This document shows, in pieces, positions 25,075-33,891 of a stretch of 64,000 nt of DNA (positions within the stretch are counted from its first letter, which is position 1; each line of letters begins with the position of its first letter). Made by a program: the position numbers and the translations under genes. The stretch is from contig NZ_JARVTG010000001.1 in the NCBI RefSeq assembly GCF_029846635.1, forward strand, positions 3,205,501 through 3,269,500. The letters are read 5' to 3'. This DNA comes from Pokkaliibacter sp. MBI-7 (GTDB taxonomy: Bacteria > Pseudomonadota > Gammaproteobacteria > Pseudomonadales > Balneatricaceae). The notes under the pieces were generated by a model, which worked only from the letters and a program-made list of their open reading frames with translations, did no database searches and was not told where the DNA came from.

Positions 25075-26982
25075 ATGGCCCGGTTGCGCCCCTGGCTGCT
25101 GTACCTCATGGTGCTGGTGTTTGTGCTGCTGTCGGGGTTCTCCATCGCCGGTTATTTCACCAACGTGCACCTGGTGTCAGTGCAGCAGCAATCCAGCGCC
25201 TGGTCACTGTCACAACTGCAGCTGCAACTGCAGCGCTTCTGCCTGTCGTTGCAGTTGTACGAGGCGGGCAGGCGCGACAAGGAACAACTGCAGCTCAGCT
25301 ACGACCTGCTGTGGAGCCGGGTCGATATCTTTCTGCAGGGTCGTGACAGCGAGGCCTTGCGGCGGCAGCCGGGAGTGACCGAGCAGATCTCCCAGCTGGC
25401 GGCTCTGCTGCGCGCCAACGCCGATACCATCAGCGCCCTGCCAGACGGAGAAAGTACCGGCAGCATGGTGCTGGGCGGTGTGTTTAACCCCTTTCAGGAG
25501 GTGATCAACACCATCATGGTGGATACCCTCACCAGTTCAGAATCACTGCAGTCATTACGCACAGTGGAGCGGGCGCAGCAGCAGCTGGCCTTCAGCCTGA
25601 TCGGTCTGGTGATCAGCGGCCTGTTGCTGGCGCTGTACCTGCTGCGTCAGTACCGCCGCTATACCCTGCTGGCCCTGCATGATCCGCTGACCTCGCTGGC
25701 CAATCGCAGTGCCTTTCAGATGCAGTTGCAACAGGCTGCACATCAGCCGGGCGATGCCCTGCTGTGCCTGATCGATCTCAATCAGTTCAGGGAGGTCAAC
25801 CTGACCCTCGGTCAGGCTCAGGGAGATGCCATGCTGCAGCGTACCGGGCGCCGTCTGCGCAGCAATCTGCCAGCCACGGCGGTGATCGCCCGGCTGGAAA
25901 GTGATGACTTTGCCGTGCTGCTGACCGATATGGCTGACCAGAGTGTGGTGCTCTGCCAGCTGCAGCAGTTACAGCAGGCACTGGTGTTTGAGTACTTCCT
26001 GCCGGACCGGGTGTTTCAGGTGCGTGCCAGTATCGGCCTGGCGCTGAGTAAGGGGGGCTTTGATGCTGACACCCTGCTGGCTCAGGCCAGCATGGCGCTG
26101 GATCAGGCCAAGCGCAGCCACAGCAGCACTCCGGTACTGTTTGCCGATGCCATGGCGGTGGCCGCCAGCCGACGGCGTGCCTTGCTGGAGTCCATCAGTA
26201 TGGGCTTGATGGATGTCTCCATCAGCAACCCTTTGCGGCTGGTGTATCAGCCGCTGTACGCACTGGACTGCCGGGAAATGACGGGTATGGAAGTGCTGGT
26301 GCGCTGGCAGCATCCTGAGTTCGGTGCCATCGCGCCGCTGGAAATCATCGAGCTGGTGGAAAACAGCGGCCTTGGCCAGACCTATGCCAACTGGCTGCTG
26401 GAGCGCATTCGCCACGATCTGCAGCTGGATGAACTGCCCTGGCCATCGCATCTGCGCATTGCCATTAACCTCTCGCCCTCGATTTTCACCACTCAACTGC
26501 CGCAATGGCTCGACAGCCGGCTGACGCAGATCGGCCTGCCTGCCGCGCAGCTGCTGGTGGAAATCACCGAAACCATCGCCATGGTGGAGTTCAAGCGCAG
26601 CCAGTTCATCATCAACGAGCTGCATAAACTGGGCATCACTGTGGCGCTGGATGACTTCGGTACCGGTTACTCATCGCTGTCCTACCTGCGTGAATTACAG
26701 GTCGACAAGCTGAAGATCGACAAGAGTTTTATCCGCCAGCTGCATGCCGACAGTAAACAGCGCATGTTCGTTCGTCATATTGTGCGGCTGTCGCACTATC
26801 TCGACGTCCGCGTAGTGGCCGAAGGGATCGAAACGGAAGCAGAGGAGCGGATGGCCCACAAGCTCGGCTGTGATGAAGGCCAGGGCTATCACTATGCCCG
26901 GCCGCTGGAGGCCGAGGCCATGCGTGTACGACTGGGGCAGGAGCGTCTGCCCAAACCCCTGCCTCATGCCCATGGCTCATGA
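25075..26982 (+). CDS. Membrane c-di-GMP phosphodiesterase, paralogue of 20272 gene
   Basis: 635 residues with the same layout as the 20272 protein: TM1 (LLYLMVLVFVLLSGFSIAGY), periplasmic helices, TM2 (FSLIGLVISGLLLALYLL), GGDEF, EAL. The GGDEF signature is RLESDDFAV, again degenerate. The EAL motif reads MEVLVRW (EVL form). The remaining catalytic residues are intact (INLSPS, VEITET, DDFGTGYSS, LKIDKSF, AEGIE, DEGQGY), so phosphodiesterase activity is expected. The two paralogues share long near-identical stretches such as VNLTLGQAQGD and the EAL core, so they arose by duplication of the two-gene unit. Confidence 0.92.
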   Translation: MARLRPWLLYLMVLVFVLLSGFSIAGYFTNVHLVSVQQQSSAWSLSQLQLQLQRFCLSLQLYEAGRRDKEQLQLSYDLLWSRVDIFLQGRDSEALRRQPGVTEQISQLAALLRANADTISALPDGESTGSMVLGGVFNPFQEVINTIMVDTLTSSESLQSLRTVERAQQQLAFSLIGLVISGLLLALYLLRQYRRYTLLALHDPLTSLANRSAFQMQLQQAAHQPGDALLCLIDLNQFREVNLTLGQAQGDAMLQRTGRRLRSNLPATAVIARLESDDFAVLLTDMADQSVVLCQLQQLQQALVFEYFLPDRVFQVRASIGLALSKGGFDADTLLAQASMALDQAKRSHSSTPVLFADAMAVAASRRRALLESISMGLMDVSISNPLRLVYQPLYALDCREMTGMEVLVRWQHPEFGAIAPLEIIELVENSGLGQTYANWLLERIRHDLQLDELPWPSHLRIAINLSPSIFTTQLPQWLDSRLTQIGLPAAQLLVEITETIAMVEFKRSQFIINELHKLGITVALDDFGTGYSSLSYLRELQVDKLKIDKSFIRQLHADSKQRMFVRHIVRLSHYLDVRVVAEGIETEAEERMAHKLGCDEGQGYHYARPLEAEAMRVRLGQERLPKPLPHAHGS

Positions 26983-27042
26983 CAGCCGGCGGCCAGACTT
27001 CTACACTTAGCGCGGAAGCAGGCATGCAAAGTCGAGGTATGA

Positions 27043-27681
27043 ATGAAACAGCTTGGGGGGAAGATCAGGGCGCTGGCCGTGCTGGTGCTGCTGGGCAGCG
27101 CGAGCTTACCGGTGCCGGCGGCGACGGTCAGCTGGCAACTCAGGGTGCAGGACGGAACGGGTCTGGCTCTGAGTGATGTGGTGGTCGAGTTGACCCAGCC
27201 CGGTGAGGCGACAGGAACCCCGCGTCAAACCGCGGTTGTGCAGCGTAACAAAACCTTCGTCCCCTTTGTCACCGTAGTGCCGACAGGCAGTACGGTGATG
27301 TTCCCCAATGAGGACACGGTACGTCATCACGTCTATTCCTTTTCGGCAGCCAAAACCTTTGAAATTCCGCTCTATCACGGTGACTCCATTCCTGTTGTCT
27401 TTGACAAACAAGGAGTTGTGGTATTGGGTTGTAACATTCATGACAGTATGCTGGCCTACATTGTGGTCAGTGATGCACCCTGGCAGGCGGTCACCGATGC
27501 CAGCGGTGTGGTGAAGTTTGACCTGCCCGCAGGTCAGTACCGGCTGAAGCTCTGGCACCCGCGCCAGCAAAAGCCGTTGCCGGAACAGAGCATTGAGGTC
27601 AGCCGTGATGCCACCGTGCAGACCATCAGCCTGCCGGTGACCGCAGCCAAACCGGTGACCACGATGGATTACAGTTACTGA
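27043..27681 (+). CDS. Exported cupredoxin-like protein
   Basis: 212 residues with a signal peptide (AVLVLLGSASLPVPAA). A plastocyanin-like core carries candidate type 1 copper ligands: His in VRHHVYSF, and Cys, His and Met in LGCNIHDSMLAYIVV. The C-terminal ~60 residues look like a carboxypeptidase-regulatory/prealbumin-type beta domain (DASGVVKFDLPAGQYRLKLWHP). Such proteins are often annotated methylamine-utilisation or plastocyanin-like. It lies between c-di-GMP genes in the same direction and may report periplasmic copper or redox state to them, an inference. Confidence 0.82.
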   Translation: MKQLGGKIRALAVLVLLGSASLPVPAATVSWQLRVQDGTGLALSDVVVELTQPGEATGTPRQTAVVQRNKTFVPFVTVVPTGSTVMFPNEDTVRHHVYSFSAAKTFEIPLYHGDSIPVVFDKQGVVVLGCNIHDSMLAYIVVSDAPWQAVTDASGVVKFDLPAGQYRLKLWHPRQQKPLPEQSIEVSRDATVQTISLPVTAAKPVTTMDYSY

Positions 27682-27819
27682 GCAAAGCGCACGGCGTTTG
27701 CCAGCAGGGATGAAAGATCATGCTGACCATGAGGGCCAGCAACCGCATCACAGTGGGTGATGCCAAGCAGTGCAGCCACTGCGTTTATCCATTCCTGCCT
27801 GACGCCCTGAGGAGTGCGG

Positions 27820-30132
27820 ATGTTTGCCAGTTTTCGTAGCCGCCTGATCATTCTGATCCTGCTTATTCTGACCCTGACTCAGGTGCTGACCGCGGCCTAC
27901 ACCCTCAGTGCCATGAGTCATCGTATTCAGGATGAAGGTCAGCAGCACCTGCTGGTCGGCAACCGGGTGTTCGACAATGCCATTCGCTCCAACGGCGAAC
28001 AGCTGCTCAAGGCGATGCGGATTCTCACCGCTGACTTTGCCTTCAAACAGACCGTGATGATGCATGAGCGCGAGACCACCGAGTCGGTGCTGCGTAATCA
28101 TGCAGGCCGCATCGGCGCTGATCTGGTGTTCCTGATGGACCTCGACGGCAAGGTCACCGCCTCCAATGACCAGCAGCTCGAAGTGGGTCAGCCCTTTCCC
28201 ATCAGTGATGTGATTGAACACGCCCGTGACAAGGGCCAGACCATCGATGTACTGGTGGTCAACAGCAAGGTCTATGAAGTGGTGGTGGTCCCGCTGCAGG
28301 CCCCCCAGCGGATCGCCTGGGTAGGCATGGGCTTCCCCCTCAATAACCTGCTGGCTGATCAGATCAGTGGTATCGCCAACGTCGATATCAGTTTTGTTGG
28401 TTATGACGACGGCAAGCAGCTGCTGATGGCCTCCACCCTGCCCGGCGACATGGTCAGGGAGGTGGAGCAGGAGATTGATGCGCAGCGTCCGCCCATCAAC
28501 AAGATTTTTGCTGTCGCCAACGGGCGTTATTCCTCGCTGATGCTGCCCCTGGCCACCGCAGGCAATGAGCCGGTGTTTGCCCTGCTGCATATGGATGGTA
28601 AGCCACTGCAGGCTGAATACGACCAGCTGCGCAACAAGCTGCTGCTGGTGTTTTTCCTCACCGTGCTGGTGGGTATCGGGGTGGCCTGGCCGGTGTCGCG
28701 CTCGGTATCCGGGCCGGTGCAGGAGCTGGCTGCCTATGCCGAAGCCATCGGCCGTGGCGACTCGGCCCTGCCGCCTGCGGAGGGCAAGGGTGAACTGGCC
28801 ATGCTCAACCGTACCCTGCAACAGATGCAGGACAACATCCGTAGCCGTGAGCAGCAGCTGACCTTCCAGAGCAGTCATGACGACCTGACCGGTCTGCTCA
28901 ACCGTGCCGCCATGGTGCGCGAACTGGGAACGCTGCTGCAGCAACCCAGCATTGCCAGCGGCACCCTGCTGCAGCTGTGCATCCGCGATTTCAAACAGAT
29001 CAACAACGTACTCGGGTACCACAATGGCGACCGTGTACTGCAGTGCTTTGCTGAACGCCTCAGTTCACTGCCCCTGCACACCGTGGCCCGTATCGGTGGT
29101 GATGAGTTCATGCTGATTGCCGAAGGCGAGCAGGGTGAGGAACAGATCTGCCAGCTGCTGGCGCCGCTCAGCCAGTCACTGGATATCGACGGCACCCGCA
29201 TCAGTCTGCGCACGGCGGCGGGGGTGGTGTATTTCCCCACCCAGGGCACCAACGTCAATGTACTGGGGCGACGCAGTGATATTGCTCTCAACCTTGCCAA
29301 GCACGATAACCTGCCGCTGTTTATCTACCATCAGGGGCTGGATGAGTCTCACCGCCGTGAGCTGCAGCTGATTCAGGATCTGCGTCCGGCACTGGAGAAC
29401 GGTGACATCTTCCTGGTGTATCAGCCCAAGGTCAGTCTGGCGGCGGGTAACTGCCAGCACGCCGAAGCGCTGATCCGCTGGCAGCATGCCGAGCTGGGCT
29501 TTGTGCCGCCGGATGAGTTTATCCGTCTGGCGGAGCACTCCGGCAACATCAGCCTGATCTCGCGCTGGGTGGTGCGTACCGCGCTGGCGCAGGCCGGAGT
29601 GTGGTGGCAGCAGGGCATCCAGATGCGGGTCGCGGTCAACCTGTCGATTCACGATCTCAGTGAGCCTGCTTTTATGCGTGAGCTGGCAGATACCCTGCGC
29701 GAGCACCCTGAGGCGGCACAGTATCTGTCCTTTGAGGTCACCGAAAGCATGGTGATGAGCGATGCCGAGCAGGTGATCAGGGCGTTGCAGCAGCTACGCG
29801 ACATGGGCTTCTCCCTTGCCATTGATGACTTCGGCACCGGTCATTCCAGTCTGGCCTACCTGAAGCGCCTGCCGGTGGATGAACTGAAGATCGACAAGGC
29901 CTTCGTACAGAACGTCAACAACGATGCCAAGGATGCCATGATCGTCTCGGCGGCCATTCAGCTTGGCCATGCGATGAATATGAAGATCACCGCCGAAGGG
30001 GTGGAAACTGCCGACGGTGTCGCCACCCTAAAACAACTGGGCTGCGATGTGGTGCAGGGCTATTACTTCAGCCGGCCGATCCGTGCCGCCGACTTCGAGC
30101 AGTGGCTGGAGAAACCGATTCAGGTGGCCTGA
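27820..30132 (+). CDS. Bifunctional GGDEF-EAL membrane receptor with Cache sensor
   Basis: 770 residues. TM1 (LIILILLILTLTQVLTAAYTL), a large periplasmic Cache-like domain (~35-270; LVFLMDLDGKVTASND), TM2 (LLLVFFLTVLVGIGVAWPV) and HAMP (SVSGPVQELAAYAEAIGRGD) are followed by GGDEF with intact RIGGDEFML and EAL with AEALIRW, AVNLSIHD, FEVTES, DDFGTGHSS, LKIDKAF, AEGVE. Unlike the two upstream paralogues it can potentially both make and degrade c-di-GMP. AGGAG lies about 6 bases before ATG 27820; GTG 27814 is the alternative. Confidence 0.94.
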   Translation: MFASFRSRLIILILLILTLTQVLTAAYTLSAMSHRIQDEGQQHLLVGNRVFDNAIRSNGEQLLKAMRILTADFAFKQTVMMHERETTESVLRNHAGRIGADLVFLMDLDGKVTASNDQQLEVGQPFPISDVIEHARDKGQTIDVLVVNSKVYEVVVVPLQAPQRIAWVGMGFPLNNLLADQISGIANVDISFVGYDDGKQLLMASTLPGDMVREVEQEIDAQRPPINKIFAVANGRYSSLMLPLATAGNEPVFALLHMDGKPLQAEYDQLRNKLLLVFFLTVLVGIGVAWPVSRSVSGPVQELAAYAEAIGRGDSALPPAEGKGELAMLNRTLQQMQDNIRSREQQLTFQSSHDDLTGLLNRAAMVRELGTLLQQPSIASGTLLQLCIRDFKQINNVLGYHNGDRVLQCFAERLSSLPLHTVARIGGDEFMLIAEGEQGEEQICQLLAPLSQSLDIDGTRISLRTAAGVVYFPTQGTNVNVLGRRSDIALNLAKHDNLPLFIYHQGLDESHRRELQLIQDLRPALENGDIFLVYQPKVSLAAGNCQHAEALIRWQHAELGFVPPDEFIRLAEHSGNISLISRWVVRTALAQAGVWWQQGIQMRVAVNLSIHDLSEPAFMRELADTLREHPEAAQYLSFEVTESMVMSDAEQVIRALQQLRDMGFSLAIDDFGTGHSSLAYLKRLPVDELKIDKAFVQNVNNDAKDAMIVSAAIQLGHAMNMKITAEGVETADGVATLKQLGCDVVQGYYFSRPIRAADFEQWLEKPIQVA

Positions 30133-30179
30133 GGGCGGCCGATGACTAGAAACTATCGGTCACCGAACGTAAATCTCCA

Positions 30180-30968
30180 TTAGCAATAACGCAGAAACTC
30201 GCTCAGTTGCTGCCCCAGCGCAGAGGTTGTCATTGGCAGCCTGATGAACTTTCTGACAGCGCCAAAGGAGCGATGCTTTCTGGCCACATACTGGCCTTCA
30301 CGGCTGCCAGCGGCATTCGTATTGCCTTCGATAGTCGTCAGTGAGTTGCCTGCATTGGATTCAACAATACCGATGTGAGAGAAGGTGAAGACAGCTATAT
30401 CGCCTTTGATCGGCTGATCTACCGTGCTCGTCGGTGAGAAGATCATACAGCCCTGATTCTTGGCCCAGACGTTGAGGAAGTTGCTGACGGATGCCTCTCG
30501 GGGAGGATTGAGTGTGCCGAAATAGCCTGACTGCTGACAAAGTTTCTGCACGCACAAAGATACAAAAGCAGCGCACCAAGGATAACCATCGGTTTTGCCA
30601 CCCACCAGCAGATCATCTGCTGCAAAAATTTCCTGTAACTTGATGCTGTTTCCCGCACGGTTGTTGCCGGTTTCTTTGACTCCAAGATAGTCACGGGCAA
30701 TGTCCGCCAGTCTGTATTGCGGCAGGGGCCGCGCGCTCTGGCTTGCTGTCGACTGAGTCAGTGCCTTCCACGTGGCAGGACCTACCACGCCATCTGCCTT
30801 CAATTCGGCTTGCTGCTGAAACCTCACGACGGCGTCTTTTGTTTTCTGGCCAAAGTCCCCGTCAACGGTAAGGGCAGGCGAGGGGGATAGCAGTGCATTA
30901 AGCAGCTGCTGTATTTCTTTGACCTGAGCGCCTTTCATTCCGGGGCGCAGAGAACTTTTGTTAATCAT
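30180..30968 (-). CDS. Peptidoglycan-binding/CHAP-type amidase
   Basis: 262 residues. Residues ~8-70 are a peptidoglycan-binding type 1 domain (GMKGAQVKEIQQLL, VDGDFGQKTKDAVVRFQQ, DGVVGPATWKAL). The C-terminal ~170 residues are a CHAP/NlpC-like cysteine amidase with the nucleophile in YPWCAAFVSLC and the histidine in KGDIAVFTFSHIGIVE. No Sec signal is seen from ATG 30968, which has AAGGA upstream; extending the frame upstream does not give one. A cell-wall hydrolase without a signal, just downstream of a lipoprotein gene, has the layout of a type VI amidase effector with immunity. No T6SS gene is in the window, so this is inference. Confidence 0.83.
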   Translation of the reverse strand: MINKSSLRPGMKGAQVKEIQQLLNALLSPSPALTVDGDFGQKTKDAVVRFQQQAELKADGVVGPATWKALTQSTASQSARPLPQYRLADIARDYLGVKETGNNRAGNSIKLQEIFAADDLLVGGKTDGYPWCAAFVSLCVQKLCQQSGYFGTLNPPREASVSNFLNVWAKNQGCMIFSPTSTVDQPIKGDIAVFTFSHIGIVESNAGNSLTTIEGNTNAAGSREGQYVARKHRSFGAVRKFIRLPMTTSALGQQLSEFLRYC

Positions 30969-30990
30969 CTGAAACGTCCTTGTTGGGCAG

Positions 30991-31440
30991 TTAGTGCTGG
31001 ATGGCGTAGAACATCCCCATATCGGCAGGGATGCCCTCGGTGTTGGGATGTGTTTCCTGAACAATCAGCCCATCTTTGACAAACTTTGCGGTAACTCCCT
31101 GACCGAGCAGGTAGTGCGGGTCTGCGCAGTCAATGGCGTAGGTTTGTTCTGCAGGAGGCTGCCCTGGCTCTGTCCAGCTGCGCTTCAGGCTGTGATGATC
31201 AGCAGACAGGGTGATGGCGATCGTTGCGCCTCCCAGCTCATTGGAATATTGATTCTGGGAGCCGGCGCTAGCGGGTGGGAAAGAAGACAACGGGGTTACA
31301 TCCGTTGCCAGCACCACATCAATGTGGGCAAAGTCAGCAGCGGGCTGGCAGGCTGAAGAAGTAGCCGCCGTAGAGCAGGCACTGATACTGGCCAGCAGGC
31401 AGCTGGCAATAAGCGATGAGGTAAAGCGAGGTCTGAACAT
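30991..31440 (-). CDS. Small lipoprotein upstream of amidase gene
   Basis: 149 residues, with a lipoprotein signal ending SIAC-type at LLASISAC (lipobox ISAC). The mature domain is a small beta-rich protein (ATIAITLSADHHSLKRSW, AEQTYAIDCADPHYLL) that I do not recognise. It precedes the amidase by 22 bp in the same direction and is almost certainly co-transcribed. An immunity or chaperone-like role protecting the host's periplasm is one reading; a general envelope lipoprotein is another. Confidence 0.75.
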   Translation of the reverse strand: MFRPRFTSSLIASCLLASISACSTAATSSACQPAADFAHIDVVLATDVTPLSSFPPASAGSQNQYSNELGGATIAITLSADHHSLKRSWTEPGQPPAEQTYAIDCADPHYLLGQGVTAKFVKDGLIVQETHPNTEGIPADMGMFYAIQH

Positions 31441-31586
31441 AGCGCATTCCTTGCGTTATGGCGTAGCTGACGAGTCAACCTGTGAAAAGTCCCGGGAGGA
31501 GTGTGACGGGGCCAACGAACTCTGAACAGAAACCCAGAGGGCATTTTTTATACACCCGATGATGACGTAAGGGCAAACCCGACACC

Positions 31587-31610
31587 TAAATTCCCCCCGT
31601 ACTGTTTCGT
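31587..31610 (+). promoter_or_regulatory. PvdS-type iron-starvation promoter box (mbtH unit)
   Basis: TAAAT (31587-31591), 16 bases, then CGT (31608-31610). This is the -35/-10 pattern read by PvdS-type ECF sigma factors of pyoverdine clusters. It lies 84 bp before the mbtH start. The same element with identical spacing precedes NRPS-1 and NRPS-3, and the flanks share TAAATTCCCCCCGT-like C-rich sequence. Confidence 0.8.
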
Positions 31611-31693
31611 CAATCCGATAGGAAAGAGGCGCATACCTTTGTGCTTCTGGCGGTTGTCACCCACTGGCAGCCGCTGCTGATTGAGGAACTGCC

Positions 31694-31909
31694 ATGAGTT
31701 TTGACAGCGAAGACACCGTATTCCGTGTGGTGGTCAACCACGAGGAACAGTACTCCATCTGGCCAGACTACAAAGCCATTCCCGGTGGCTGGCGTGATAC
31801 CGGCGTGTCCGGTAAAAAAGCCGAATGTCTGGCTCATATCGAACAGGTCTGGACCGATATGCGTCCCCTCAGCCTGCGCCAGTTTATGGCTGAACAGGCT
31901 GCCAGCTGA
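31694..31909 (+). CDS. MbtH-like protein
   Basis: 71-residue chaperone/activator that binds NRPS adenylation domains and is needed for their folding or activity. The complete family signature is visible: NHEEQYSIWPDYKAIPGGW, then TGVSGKKAECLAHIEQ and VWTDMRPLSLR. First gene of the iron-starvation-box operon. Its stop overlaps the ATG of the thioesterase gene (ATGA type). Expected to serve the A domains of NRPS-1 to NRPS-3. Confidence 0.97.
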   Translation: MSFDSEDTVFRVVVNHEEQYSIWPDYKAIPGGWRDTGVSGKKAECLAHIEQVWTDMRPLSLRQFMAEQAAS

Positions 31910-32655
31910 TGCAGCAGCCTGCCGTCATCCCCACCTCTGTCCCCCTGACGCTCTACTGCCTGCCCTGTGCGGGTGGCAGTGCTGCCATGTATTTCCGCTG
32001 GCGGCGGGCGCTGGCGCCGCACATTGAACTGGTGCCGGTGGAGCTGCCGGGGCGAGGGAGCCGCATCGGTGAAGATTTCGTGCGTCACTTCGAGACGCTG
32101 GTCAGTCAGCTGGCGGATGAGCTGGCAGCCGGGCTGCCTGCCCGCTACGCCTTTTTCGGCCACAGCATGGGCACGCTTCTGGCTTACGGCCTCTGTCGTG
32201 AGCTGCAGCAACGCGGTCTGCCCGCCCCTCAGGCATTACTGATGTCGGCCGGTAAGGCGCCACGTAAGCGCGATACTGACCGCTTCCTGCACCTGCAGAG
32301 TGATGCCGAATTAATCGCTGATCTGCAGCGTCAGGGCGGCACACCGGCGGCTCTGTTTGACGAGCCGGAACTGCTGCAGATGGCGGTGGATACCCTGGCG
32401 GCCGACTATCAGGTCTGTGGCAGCTTTGCCTATGCCGGCAGTGCCGGTCTGAACTGCCCGCTGCATGTGCTGGCCGGGCGGGAGGATGAGATCACCGAAG
32501 CCGAGCTGCAGGCCTGGGCGGCGGAGTCGAGCGGGCCCATGCAGCTGAACTGGTTTGACGGTGGCCATTTCTATCTCAAAGGCGAAGAACAGGCCGTGCT
32601 GGCGCTGATCCGGCAGCAGCTGCTACCGGATGCACTGCATCGGCTCAGTGCCTGA
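31909..32655 (+). CDS. Type II thioesterase (NRPS editing)
   Basis: 248-residue alpha/beta hydrolase that clears misprimed or stalled carrier-protein thiolesters. Signatures: LYCLPCAGGSAAMYFRW near the N-terminus, nucleophile GHSMGTLLAYGL (~85), AGREDEITE with the acidic residue and DGGHFYL with the histidine. Translationally coupled to mbtH by a 1-base overlap. A discrete TEII, not the product-release domain, which must lie on an NRPS beyond the window. Confidence 0.95.
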   Translation: MQQPAVIPTSVPLTLYCLPCAGGSAAMYFRWRRALAPHIELVPVELPGRGSRIGEDFVRHFETLVSQLADELAAGLPARYAFFGHSMGTLLAYGLCRELQQRGLPAPQALLMSAGKAPRKRDTDRFLHLQSDAELIADLQRQGGTPAALFDEPELLQMAVDTLAADYQVCGSFAYAGSAGLNCPLHVLAGREDEITEAELQAWAAESSGPMQLNWFDGGHFYLKGEEQAVLALIRQQLLPDALHRLSA

Positions 32656-32765
32656 CAGGGTCAAGCCAGACCGATTTCAACCACCTGCCACAACGTGCTG
32701 TTAATCAGCGCCTGTACCTGTTCCGCCACTGGCTGAACCGGTGCGGGCGCCAACAGGAGGTGCCT

Positions 32766-33749
32766 GTGGGCACAAATCACACTTCCTCATCCCGTCTTGC
32801 CACCAGCCAGCGCCCCTACGGGTCAGAGCTGCCGGCACTGATCACCGCCCCTGAAGCTGACACGCCGCTGAGTAGCCTGCTGCCGATGCAGCGGGAGATC
32901 GAAACCGTGGTCGAACGGGTCGGCGGAGTGCTGCTGCGCGGCTTCAACGTGCCGGACGTCAGCGACTTTCGCGCCTATGCGGCCTCGTTTGGCCATCCGC
33001 TGCTGAATTACGAGTTTGGCTCGACCCCGCGCAGTGCGGTCTCGGGTGGTGTCTATACCTCCACCGAATATCCCGCGCACCAGCATATCCCCCTACATAA
33101 CGAACAGGCTTACACCACCCAGTGGCCGATGAAGATCTGGTTCCACTGTGTGCTGGCCGCCGGGCAGGGGGGCGAGACGCCCATTGCCGACAGCCGGGCG
33201 ATCTACCGGCGTATGCCTGCGGAGATTCGCCAGCGCTTCAGCGACGGGCTGGTCTATGTGCGCAACTATGGCAATGGCCTTGATCTGCCCTGGCAGGCGG
33301 TGTTCAACACCGAAGAGGAAGCCGAGGTAGAGGCTGCCTGCCAGCGTCTGGGGATCGAATGGGAATGGAAAGACGATGGTGAGCTGCGTACCTGGCAATA
33401 CTGTCAGGGCGTGGCCCAGCATCCACGCAGCGGCGACTGGGTCTGGATGAATCAGGCTCATCTGTTTCATGCCTCCAATCTGGCAGCGGATGTGCGGGAC
33501 ACCCTGATCGACAGCGTCGGTGTGGAAAATCTGCCGCGCAATGTGCTGTACGCCGACGGCAGTGAAATTGGCGATGACACCTTTGCTCTGATCCGGCAGG
33601 TGCTGGCGGCAGAAACCGTGATATTCCCCTGGCAGTCCGGCGATGTGCTGATGCTGGATAATATGCTCGCTGCCCATGCCCGCACGCCCTTTCAGGGGCC
33701 ACGCAAGGTGGTGGTGGCGATGGCGGAAGGGTATGGCTGGCAACCCTGA
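32766..33749 (+). CDS. SyrP-like Fe(II)/2-oxoglutarate dioxygenase (probable aspartate beta-hydroxylase)
   Basis: 327-residue TauD-superfamily enzyme. The metal facial triad can be placed in PLHNEQAYT (His-x-Glu) and the distal AHARTPFQGPRKV (His), and the Arg of that last motif binds 2-oxoglutarate. GVLLRGF and YGSTPRS-like EFGSTPRS are typical of SyrP-like proteins, which hydroxylate aspartyl bound to an NRPS carrier. The first A domain of NRPS-1 reads as Asp-specific, which fits. Beta-hydroxyaspartate is a common Fe(III) ligand in siderophores. Start at GTG 32766, five bases after AGGAGG. It has no promoter box of its own and is probably in the mbtH operon. Confidence 0.86.
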   Translation: MGTNHTSSSRLATSQRPYGSELPALITAPEADTPLSSLLPMQREIETVVERVGGVLLRGFNVPDVSDFRAYAASFGHPLLNYEFGSTPRSAVSGGVYTSTEYPAHQHIPLHNEQAYTTQWPMKIWFHCVLAAGQGGETPIADSRAIYRRMPAEIRQRFSDGLVYVRNYGNGLDLPWQAVFNTEEEAEVEAACQRLGIEWEWKDDGELRTWQYCQGVAQHPRSGDWVWMNQAHLFHASNLAADVRDTLIDSVGVENLPRNVLYADGSEIGDDTFALIRQVLAAETVIFPWQSGDVLMLDNMLAAHARTPFQGPRKVVVAMAEGYGWQP

Positions 33750-33891
33750 TGCCTTCACCGGATGGCCATGCTCATTCCTGCGGAAGGATCTCCTGTCACA
33801 GTGAATAATCCGGTAACGGATTGGCGCTGGGCTTTGTCACTGATCGGCGGTATGCATAGTCTGCCAGGATGCTGAGGACAAGGAGATCATC

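Noticed and set aside
20272..26982. Active diguanylate cyclases
   Set aside because: GGDEF is replaced by SDDF in both proteins; only the EAL phosphodiesterase residues are intact. The 27820 protein is the one with an intact GGDEF.
32766..33749. Taurine dioxygenase (TauD)
   Set aside because: Same superfamily, but the position between a TEII and NRPS genes and the SyrP-like pattern favour a carrier-bound amino acid hydroxylase.
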